From: Chloroflexota bacterium
GTDB lineage: Bacteria > Chloroflexota > Dehalococcoidia > GIF9 > AB-539-J10
Length of the DNA: 35,314 bases
Assembly: GCA_030611015.1 (NCBI GenBank)
Contig: JAUWQP010000006.1
Coordinates: 1 to 35,314, forward strand
Reading direction: 5' to 3'
The notes below the pieces were generated by a model. The model was not told the origin of the DNA, ran no database searches, and saw nothing but the letters and a program-made list of their open reading frames with translations. Below are positions 19,376 to 26,702 of this stretch, one piece after another (the first letter of the stretch is position 1; each line of letters opens with the position of its first letter). A program made the position numbers and the translations under genes.

Positions 19376-19861
19376 ATGCCAGAGTTAGGTTTAGGCGTCC
19401 CTTTCTGGGTAATTGTTTTGATATGGTTAGCTAAAGTTGTGTTGCTGGTTTTCGTCTCTGCTCTTCTGGCGTGGCTTGGAGTCAGAGCACTAGATGCTCT
19501 TATCCCTCATGTCCCTTATCGCGAACGAATAGGCGAGAGCCCGGTGGCTACGAGCTTGTTCATGGCCGGCTTCTTCATCCTGATTGGTCTTGTTATCCAC
19601 GGCGCTCTTACCGCACTCACTGCGGTCACAGCTCCAATAGTGTGGTACATCTTCGATTTCAGGACGTGGGGGTTGCTAGCTATGAGCTTTGCGATAAGCT
19701 TACTTCTTGGGGTAGCCCTATTCTATATTGTGGACAAGCTAACGCCTAAAATACCGTTTGGCAGTATTAAGGAAAACCCGGTGGCTGCAGGGATACATAT
19801 CTTTGGATATCTCGTCTTCTTTGGCTTAATACTCCATGCGGCACTGACCGGACCGTTATGA
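19376..19861 (+). CDS. DUF350-like integral membrane protein with internal duplication
   Basis: Two halves: IGESPVATSLFMAGFFILIGLVIHGALT and IKENPVAAGIHIFGYLVFFGLILHAALT; AAGGAGG upstream of the ATG. Confidence 0.7.
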   Translation: MPELGLGVPFWVIVLIWLAKVVLLVFVSALLAWLGVRALDALIPHVPYRERIGESPVATSLFMAGFFILIGLVIHGALTALTAVTAPIVWYIFDFRTWGLLAMSFAISLLLGVALFYIVDKLTPKIPFGSIKENPVAAGIHIFGYLVFFGLILHAALTGPL

Positions 19862-20685
19862 AGAGAGTCGGGGTTTTACTGGGTTTAATAGTTGTCTTAT
19901 TAGCTGCGGTGGCGACTGCTGGTTATGCCTTGGCATTTCCGTCTGAAGGTTTCTACGAGAGAAGCGGCGATATCTTTGACGACTGGGAGATATGCAGAAC
20001 CACGGCCTCTGGTGAAGATGGTTTTTACCAAATAACTGAGACAGGGTTTCGTCCGGTTATAGCCTTCGAAAGTCTGGGGGAAGAGGCTGACCTAGCCTAT
20101 AGCCTGGGTGAGCAAATTGCCGCCAAATATCCAGACCCAGTACGGAGGGCAGAGGCGGTATTCGATTTTGTTCGTGATAGGGTGGAATATACCTCTGATA
20201 TAGAGCAAACTGGAAGTGAAGAGTTTGCCCAGAATGCCGACGAGCTGGCTATAGCTATTGTGGAGGATGGCATTGGGGAGGGTGATTGTGAAGATATGGC
20301 GGTATTATTGGCGGTTATGTATAGAGCTGCCGGATTTCGCTCAGCCATAGTGCTTGTCTCAGGGCACACTGCGGTATTGGTTTATCTACCTGACTATAAC
20401 AAGGCAACGGCCATTTTTGAACTGGAAGGTGAGCCAGGATGGGTCTGGGCAGAGGCTACCGGCAGGAACAACCCGCTGGGTTGGGTGCCTAAGCAGTACC
20501 TCAATGTCAAGATAGCTGCCTACGAAATTTCTGCCGAAACAGTAGCTCCATTAACACCACCCCCCACCCCAGCCATAGCAGTCGCCGGAATTGGCGAGGG
20601 AGTCAGCTACCGACCGTTTCCTTTTCTCGGTGTAATGGGTTTATTGTTCTTTATGTCGTTGTTCAGACGGAGGCGAAGACGCTGA
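19858..20685 (+). CDS. Transglutaminase-like (cysteine protease fold) exported protein with C-terminal hydrophobic/Arg-rich tail
   Basis: GEGDCEDMAVLLAVMYRAAGF, SGHTAVLV, WAEATG (Cys-His-Asp); C-term FPFLGVMGLLFFMSLFRRRRRR; ATGA overlap with upstream CDS. Confidence 0.8.
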   Translation: MKRVGVLLGLIVVLLAAVATAGYALAFPSEGFYERSGDIFDDWEICRTTASGEDGFYQITETGFRPVIAFESLGEEADLAYSLGEQIAAKYPDPVRRAEAVFDFVRDRVEYTSDIEQTGSEEFAQNADELAIAIVEDGIGEGDCEDMAVLLAVMYRAAGFRSAIVLVSGHTAVLVYLPDYNKATAIFELEGEPGWVWAEATGRNNPLGWVPKQYLNVKIAAYEISAETVAPLTPPPTPAIAVAGIGEGVSYRPFPFLGVMGLLFFMSLFRRRRRR

Positions 20686-20697
20686 GCCAAACCCCCT

Positions 20698-20757
20698 AAT
20701 CTGGAACGTAATACCTGATTTGTAGTAGGCCTGGCCGGTATCGTGTCACTGGAATTC
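20698..20757 (+). repeat. 64-bp hairpin repeat, copy 11
   Basis: AATCTGGAACGTAATACCTGATTTGTAGTAGGCCTGGCCGGTATCGTGTCACTGGAATTC. Confidence 0.85.
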
Positions 20758-20772
20758 GCGCCCTACAGGCGT

Positions 20773-20811
20773 GTCATTGCGAGCCCCGACTTGTCGGGGC
20801 GTGGCAATCTC
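20773..20811 (+). repeat. GTCATTGCGAG...GGCAATCT-type hairpin repeat
   Basis: GTCATTGCGAGCCCCGACTTGTCGGGGCGTGGCAATCT; perfect CCCCGAC-TT-GTCGGGG core. Confidence 0.75.
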
Positions 20812-20915
20812 TGGAGAACTGTAAAGGCTTGCTAATTATATACAACCGGTGCTATTATTAAACAAAACAGGCATTTTGTTTAATAAGGAGAAAACTTACT
20901 AAACTGGCGTTTAAT

Positions 20916-22100
20916 ATGGATACTGCTCTGTTTAGAAATAGCCTTTCCGGCAGGTTGGTACGTGCTATAGACGGGTACTGGGCTTTTGTGCCCAACCCGC
21001 TGCCTCCGAAGCTTGACTGGAGTGATGCTCTGGTATCACTGACATCCAAGGCTGACCTGGCTCTGGGGACACTCTCCGGTCTTGGTGAGAATTTGCCTAA
21101 CCCCCATCTGCTTATCTACCCCTTTGTCAGAAAGGAAGCTGTTCTTTCTTCTCGCATTGAGGGCACACAGTCATCACTTTCTGACCTGCTGTTGTTTGAA
21201 GCCACCAAGGCTGAGAAACAGAGAGATGTAAGGGAAGTGCAAAACTATGTCCATGCCATAGAGTACGGGCTGAAACGCTTGAAGGAACTGCCTTTAAGCC
21301 TGAGGCTCATCCGTGAATTACATGCTATTCTTATGGAAGGAGTGCGTGGTGAACGGGCTACCCCCGGTGAGTTCAGGCAATCCCAGAACTGGATTGGTCC
21401 CCCAGGGTGTACCTTAAATGACGCTACTTTTGTGCCTCCATCCGTGGCAAAAATGAAGGAAGCCCTTGACCAATTGGAAAAATTCCTGCATGCCGATACA
21501 CAGTTACCACCACTGGTCGAACTGGCTCTAATCCATTACCAGTTTGAGACTATTCATCCTTTCCTCGATGGTAACGGGCGTATCGGGCGGCTTCTCATTA
21601 CTCTTTTCCTCTGCCAGCGCAGCATTCTCAATAAGCCTTTGCTCTATCTCAGCGCCTTTTTTGAGCGCCATCGCCAGGAATACTATGACCGTCTTCTGGA
21701 AGTCAGTCAGCGAGGTGCGTGGCGGCAGTGGCTGGAGTTCTTCTTGCAGGCAGTAGTTAAGCAATCGGACGATGCCGTCCGGCGAGCTCGCCGTCTCTTA
21801 GACCTTCACCGCACTTATTATCAAACCAGCCTGGGAAAACGTCTACCGCCCACGGCAGTGGAGCTTGTGGAACTCATCTTCGTGAAGCCAGTATTAAATA
21901 CTAGGGTTGTGCAGGAGTATCTTAAAGTGACATTTCCCGCTGCCCAGAAAGCCATTAAGGCTCTCATGGAAGAAGGTATTCTAGCCGAGATTACCGGTGG
22001 CAAACGGAACAAAGCCTACGCGGCGAAAAAAATCCTCGAGATCCTAGAAGAAGAGACCCCATCCCCGACGGAGGGAGGCCGTGGCAGTAAAAAGCAATGA
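20916..22100 (+). CDS. Fic family protein (probable AMPylase) with N-terminal Fic_N inhibitory helix
   Basis: IHPFLDGNGRIGRLLI (HPFx[D/E]GNGRxxR); SSRIEG matches the inhibitory (S/T)xxxE(G/N) motif; C-terminal winged-helix-like region. Confidence 0.93.
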   Translation: MDTALFRNSLSGRLVRAIDGYWAFVPNPLPPKLDWSDALVSLTSKADLALGTLSGLGENLPNPHLLIYPFVRKEAVLSSRIEGTQSSLSDLLLFEATKAEKQRDVREVQNYVHAIEYGLKRLKELPLSLRLIRELHAILMEGVRGERATPGEFRQSQNWIGPPGCTLNDATFVPPSVAKMKEALDQLEKFLHADTQLPPLVELALIHYQFETIHPFLDGNGRIGRLLITLFLCQRSILNKPLLYLSAFFERHRQEYYDRLLEVSQRGAWRQWLEFFLQAVVKQSDDAVRRARRLLDLHRTYYQTSLGKRLPPTAVELVELIFVKPVLNTRVVQEYLKVTFPAAQKAIKALMEEGILAEITGGKRNKAYAAKKILEILEEETPSPTEGGRGSKKQ

Positions 22101-22227
22101 CAATCGGCGGATTACCTCGCTGCAGAGCCTGAATATCTACGTCAAAGGAATCTGTTGCTGCGTATTCGCCATCCCTCCGCCTTCTCTCCGCTTCAAGCCC
22201 CTAAAGTGCTTTCAATTCCACTATGGT

Positions 22228-22290
22228 GTATTCTGGGGGCATAATACCTGATTTGTAGTAGGCCTGATTGGTATGGTGTCCCTGGAGTTC
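22228..22290 (+). repeat. 64-bp hairpin repeat, copy 12
   Basis: GTATTCTGGGGGCATAATACCTGATTTGTAGTAGGCCTGATTGGTATGGTGTCCCTGGAGTTC; abuts the hicB stop codon exactly. Confidence 0.92.
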
Positions 22291-22722
22291 TTACACCTTT
22301 GCCAGAGTGTTTTTTCTCGCCTTTCTCAAGTGAGTGGGCTCTTTGGTTATACCAACTGACGTTGCCAGTGCCGTAGCCATATATTGATTCAGGCTCATTC
22401 CTTCCGTTTCAGCTCTATATGTAAGTAGTTTATGAAGTGAAGGCGAAATTCTGAGTCTGATTTGACCACTATATTTGCGCGATCTCGGCTCAGGAATACG
22501 AAGTCCTCTTTCCAGATTGGACTTTATCCAATCCATTTTGACTTCCTGAATCTCTTTTATGACTTCCTCAGGTGTATCTGCGTGTATTAGACAATGTGGA
22601 AGCTCTGCAATCCTGGCAACCCAATAAGGGCCCTCACCGTCATCCCATTGCTCAACTATAACGGTGTAAGGCAACTTCGCATAGTGTTCTAACTCTTTCT
22701 CTATATTGCCTTTAATTACCAT
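22291..22722 (-). CDS. HicB-family antitoxin
   Basis: YTVIVEQWDDGEGPYWVARIAELPHCLIHADTPEEVIKEI plus RHH-like RLRISPSLHKLLTYRAETEGMSLNQYMATAL. Confidence 0.85.
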   Translation of the reverse strand: MVIKGNIEKELEHYAKLPYTVIVEQWDDGEGPYWVARIAELPHCLIHADTPEEVIKEIQEVKMDWIKSNLERGLRIPEPRSRKYSGQIRLRISPSLHKLLTYRAETEGMSLNQYMATALATSVGITKEPTHLRKARKNTLAKV

Positions 22723-22757
22723 CTTTAATCTCCATCTTAATCGTAATCTCTAGCCAG

Positions 22758-22982
22758 TTATGCTTCTTGCTCTTCAATAATCTCTAATAACTCTTTTACG
22801 TAGCAGGATTTAACTGTACTTTCTCTTTTGTAAGGCATCGTGCGCGTTCCTATGATAGCCTTTGGATGCTTTGCGCCTTCCTCGATATATCCGTACCGTT
22901 TTATTAGTGCTTCAAAGTCGCGCAAAGCCACATTTCTAGGATTCCGTTGAATTGCCTCCAGAGATTTTTTGTCGCGAGTCAT
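22758..22982 (-). CDS. HicA-like toxin (mRNA interferase)
   Basis: Small protein immediately upstream of hicB with a conserved-His region YIEEGAKHPKAIIGTRTMPYKRESTVKSCYVKELLEIIEEQ. Confidence 0.7.
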   Translation of the reverse strand: MTRDKKSLEAIQRNPRNVALRDFEALIKRYGYIEEGAKHPKAIIGTRTMPYKRESTVKSCYVKELLEIIEEQEA

Positions 22983-23065
22983 AGGACATAAACCTCCTTA
23001 ACATACTCTGCCTCCTTTCTTGATCTTCTCCCTGTTATCAATTTACTTTAAACAGGGCAATATTA

Positions 23066-23085
23066 TGGTGTCATATATGACACCA
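23066..23085. promoter_or_regulatory. Perfect 20-bp palindrome, candidate HicB operator
   Basis: TGGTGTCATATATGACACCA, about 84 bp upstream of the hicA start, next to a minus-strand TTGACA (-35-like) at 23088-23093. Confidence 0.7.
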
Positions 23086-23109
23086 CTTGTCAATACCTTT
23101 TACCCCTCT

Positions 23110-23173
23110 GGTATTCTGGGGACATAATACCTGATTTGTAGTAGGCCTGATTGGTATGGTGTCCCTGGAATTC
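23110..23173 (+). repeat. 64-bp hairpin repeat, copy 13 (consensus-like)
   Basis: GGTATTCTGGGGACATAATACCTGATTTGTAGTAGGCCTGATTGGTATGGTGTCCCTGGAATTC. Confidence 0.95.
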
Positions 23174-23319
23174 ACGCTCAGTTACTGAGAAAAGGACATT
23201 GGCATGATTGATTCATTGTATTTGTGATTATCACTCTCATAAAGGAGGTATTAGTTTTATACTTAGGACACAATTGCGTTGCTTAATTTATTTCTTAATA
23301 CTATATAGTTGAAAATGAT

Positions 23320-23469
23320 TTACTTGGTTTTCGATTTACCTCCAAAACCAACAGAGTACTTCGTTACTCGAAGAGTACGTTTCCACTCAGGCCACTTCTC
23401 TACTTTTGTGCGAGCTTCACTTGTAATCTTCCAAAAATCCCTATTAGCGGCGCCATTATTCTTAGTCAT
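23320..23469 (-). CDS. 49-aa basic small protein translationally coupled to the deaminase (below the ORF-track cutoff)
   Basis: MTKNNGAANRDFWKITSEARTKVEKWPEWKRTLRVTKYSVGFGGKSKTK*; ATG overlaps the last 8 nt of the upstream CDS. Confidence 0.7.
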   Translation of the reverse strand: MTKNNGAANRDFWKITSEARTKVEKWPEWKRTLRVTKYSVGFGGKSKTK

Positions 23470-24919
23470 TTTCATCCTTCCCTCCTAATAATTTATCTAT
23501 TTCCGCTGCAAGGTAAGTTTCCCTTTCCATGTAACTTAATGGAGTCATTGGTACTCTTACACTTGCGTTCTCACGCTCCCATTCGGCTTTATTACCGTTC
23601 TCTTTTCTCTTAATAGTTCTTCCACCACTAAGCATCATAGAAAAAAGATCTAAAAAATGTCTTGGGCCTACACCTACAAATGGTTCAAATTTTACTTTAT
23701 CGTTAGCCTCATTAACATCGTCTTCATTAGCAAGGAAAATTGAATCAGAATGCAGTTCTGATGCTAGGCTTCTGGGATAAGGTTCTACAAACACTACTCT
23801 TGAGATACCTGAAGCGACAATGTGTTTTGCACAATTATGACAAGGAAATGTAGTGGAATAGAGAGTTCCCCCTCTTGGGGATACACCTGACCTAGCGCAC
23901 GATATTATTGCCTCCATTTCAGCGTGCACAGCTCGCCCATATTCAGTAATATCAAATACCCCTGTATTTCTGAGTAAAGTTTTTCCTTCTTTTAATAGCT
24001 CTTCTTCACCTTTGTCATCAAATTTTTTCATAATTTTAACTATAATTTCATCTTTCCGTTTCTCGTTTGCATCGCATCCTAGCTTGTAATCACGCTTGTC
24101 TTTATCTTGGTGGTCTGCCCAATATAAACCACCACCTGAACAAGGTACGTCATTTGCTCCGGTTGATATAATTTCGTTATATGATGAAGTCACTACCGCC
24201 CCAACTTGTCGCGAAAGGTCACCGGAACGTAAAGAAGCCGCATATGCAATAAACATCGCGTATTCGTCTTTAGTTGGAGTTAACCAGGGTTTTCCAAAGA
24301 TTAAGTCTAAAATTCGGGCTAGCTGACCCTCATAATCCTCTGCATCAATATTAACAAAAGCATCGGATAAATGAAACGCCTCGCGCATATGTTGCCCAAA
24401 TTCAAACTCTTCAGATTCATCACGGGCTATTAAATTCTCCGCCTCCTCTGGTCGTATACCCTTTTGGTCAGTGAGATATTTCAATCTACGGGACCTTGAT
24501 GAAGCAATCCCTATAAGATAGAATCCATCGCCATAAACATTACGCAATGTCTGTACTTCATCTGGATGTTTTATAGAGTCAAAAATATGTGCTACCTTCT
24601 TGGGAGGTTTATCATTGATATGCTTTTCGTAAACACTGCAAATACCAAGTGCTGCAACGAAGTCACCTCTTCCTGCTTTTTGTCTAGCCTCATTGCCAGC
24701 AGTCATTAATGAATCTATTCTTTTGTATTCTGTACTCTCGTCGATCGGAGTTTGCAGGCCTTCTATCTTCTTAATTAAAGAACTCAAACGAATATGATTA
24801 GATTTGTAATGAAACTGTCTAAGATAGTCTTTTAATACAGTTTGGACACTAGAAAGGTCTACTCCAACAGGAGCAACCAAACCAATCACAAACTCAGGAT
24901 GTTCACTAAGATTGCTCAC
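23462..24919 (-). CDS. Anti-phage dCTP/dCMP deaminase (AvcD/DCD-like): N-terminal P-loop-like domain plus C-terminal cytidine-deaminase domain
   Basis: N-term VIGLVAPVGVDLSSVQ; C-term AVHAEMEAIISCARSG (HAE) and TTFPCHNCAKHI (PCxxC). Confidence 0.85.
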   Translation of the reverse strand: MSNLSEHPEFVIGLVAPVGVDLSSVQTVLKDYLRQFHYKSNHIRLSSLIKKIEGLQTPIDESTEYKRIDSLMTAGNEARQKAGRGDFVAALGICSVYEKHINDKPPKKVAHIFDSIKHPDEVQTLRNVYGDGFYLIGIASSRSRRLKYLTDQKGIRPEEAENLIARDESEEFEFGQHMREAFHLSDAFVNIDAEDYEGQLARILDLIFGKPWLTPTKDEYAMFIAYAASLRSGDLSRQVGAVVTSSYNEIISTGANDVPCSGGGLYWADHQDKDKRDYKLGCDANEKRKDEIIVKIMKKFDDKGEEELLKEGKTLLRNTGVFDITEYGRAVHAEMEAIISCARSGVSPRGGTLYSTTFPCHNCAKHIVASGISRVVFVEPYPRSLASELHSDSIFLANEDDVNEANDKVKFEPFVGVGPRHFLDLFSMMLSGGRTIKRKENGNKAEWERENASVRVPMTPLSYMERETYLAAEIDKLLGGKDEND

Positions 24920-25110
24920 GGTTACTATTTCCTAAGCTAATCTTTGTGGTAATAGCTAAATAAGCAAGCTATTAGTACGCTATCTACACTGTTAATATAC
25001 CATATGATTAATACTGGTGTAAATAACCATTTATTGTTTTCCTAGCGTCCTGTTAGTATGGTACGACGCTGGGGCGGCTGAACATTCTGAGTTAATGTGA
25101 CATTGAACGA

Positions 25111-25173
25111 AGTATTCTGAGAACATGATACTAATTTGTAGCAGGCCTGATTGGTATGGTGTCCCTGGAATTT
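25111..25173 (+). repeat. 64-bp hairpin repeat, copy 14
   Basis: AGTATTCTGAGAACATGATACTAATTTGTAGCAGGCCTGATTGGTATGGTGTCCCTGGAATTT. Confidence 0.9.
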
Positions 25174-25212
25174 AGAGAACTATATATACTTCTGGAAGGA
25201 GTAATAATACAC

Positions 25213-26250
25213 ATGAATACTGAAGAATTTCGTAAAGCAATAGCTAAACAACAAGAGAAATGGAACAGCAAAGAGTTTGATTCATTCTTTAAATATTTCA
25301 GCGATAATCCAGACGTTATAGAAGGAATATTTAAGAACCAAAAGATAAGGTTTACGCAACCACGTGCTTTAAATGATCCTTTGGAATTCAGCCCGACGTT
25401 TTTATTTAATGACCCTGATACGGCTTACCAGTCATACGACTTGGATGGAATACGGTTACCAACTATAGAACTTTTTTATCGAGTGCAAATAATTGAATCA
25501 CAGATAAATCATTACGGGATATTATCACTCACCAAAATTCCGGACTCTTTTGACATGTGGAGTCAATATTCAAATGGTCACAGAGGATTCATAATCGAAT
25601 TTAAAAAGGATTTTTGGAAGTATCCAAGTATGAAGTCAACAGAAGGTGAAAAATACCGAGTTCGCAAAGTGGAGTATGTCGAAAACTATTCTATTAATCT
25701 TGATGAATTAGCTGACGGTAGTAGTCACATTTCCAAAGCCAGTATTCATGATGAGCTATTTTATAAAAAGACCTCTCGTTGGGAGCACGAGAATGAATAT
25801 CGTATGGTAAGACCTTTAATTGATTCTCCCGACTACGTTGTACCGACTACCAGATATGTATTCACGGACGTGGGTGTCTACTTATTCCCATTTGATATTG
25901 AATGCATTTCCAGCATTGTTTTGGGGGCTAATATGTCTGTGGAGAATAAGAAAACCATATCACAATTTTGTGAGAATCATAGTATTCCGTATAGCCAAGT
26001 CTTTCTCTTAAGGGATTACAAAGATAGATTGAATAAACCAACCGCATTACTTATTCTGCCTGCTGCTAATTTTAGGGATAAGCACAGTATCTTAAATGCT
26101 AAACCTCAGTCGTTTTGCAGTGACACAATTAAACTTGGTCATCAAACTACTCTACAAATAAAAGATATAAAAGAAGTACCTTACCATGAGGCATATCTTG
26201 ACATTGCCGACGAGCTATATGAAAGCCTTTTAAGAGACAGTAGACCGTAA
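25213..26250 (+). CDS. DUF2971-like protein in defence context
   Basis: NQKIRFTQPRALNDPLEF, GILSLTKIPDSFDMWSQYSNGHRGFIIEF, WEHENEYRMVRP; ATG at 25213 preceded by GGAAGGAG. Confidence 0.75.
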   Translation: MNTEEFRKAIAKQQEKWNSKEFDSFFKYFSDNPDVIEGIFKNQKIRFTQPRALNDPLEFSPTFLFNDPDTAYQSYDLDGIRLPTIELFYRVQIIESQINHYGILSLTKIPDSFDMWSQYSNGHRGFIIEFKKDFWKYPSMKSTEGEKYRVRKVEYVENYSINLDELADGSSHISKASIHDELFYKKTSRWEHENEYRMVRPLIDSPDYVVPTTRYVFTDVGVYLFPFDIECISSIVLGANMSVENKKTISQFCENHSIPYSQVFLLRDYKDRLNKPTALLILPAANFRDKHSILNAKPQSFCSDTIKLGHQTTLQIKDIKEVPYHEAYLDIADELYESLLRDSRP

Positions 26251-26323
26251 TCCCCCCGCCTATCTGTCACAAAAATGACGCCACTTTCGACAAATGAGCG
26301 CCATGTGATGGCAAAAGGGGAAG

Positions 26324-26388
26324 GGTATTCTGGGGACATAATACCTGATTTGTAGTAGGCCTAATTGGTATGGTGTTCCCTGGAATTC
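26324..26388 (+). repeat. 64-bp hairpin repeat, copy 15
   Basis: GGTATTCTGGGGACATAATACCTGATTTGTAGTAGGCCTAATTGGTATGGTGTTCCCTGGAATTC. Confidence 0.95.
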
Positions 26389-26488
26389 GCTCTGCTATCC
26401 GGCAATGCCTAGAAGATTTCAAACCTCTAAAGCTTATTGACTTTCAATGTAAATAGTGTATAATAGAGTAAAACGGTGTAAAGAGTAA

Positions 26489-26680
26489 TTGCTAATGGAA
26501 GATAAATACTACACGACTCAAGAGATTGCCGATATTCTAAAAGTGGATTACATGACGGTCTATCGTTGGATAAGAGCCGGTAAGCTAGATGCTTACCAGG
26601 TACAAAAACAGTACCGGATAAAAGAATCCGATTTCGAGAAGTTCATGGCGGCTAACAAAGCAAACAATAAGAGGAGCTAA
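26489..26680 (+). CDS. Excisionase-type (MerR-like HTH_17) DNA-binding protein
   Basis: YYTTQEIADILKVDYMTVYRWIRAGKLDAYQVQKQYRIKESDFEKF. Confidence 0.88.
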   Translation: MLMEDKYYTTQEIADILKVDYMTVYRWIRAGKLDAYQVQKQYRIKESDFEKFMAANKANNKRS

Positions 26681-26702
26681 TAAGTCAAAATGGAGAATTA
26701 TT

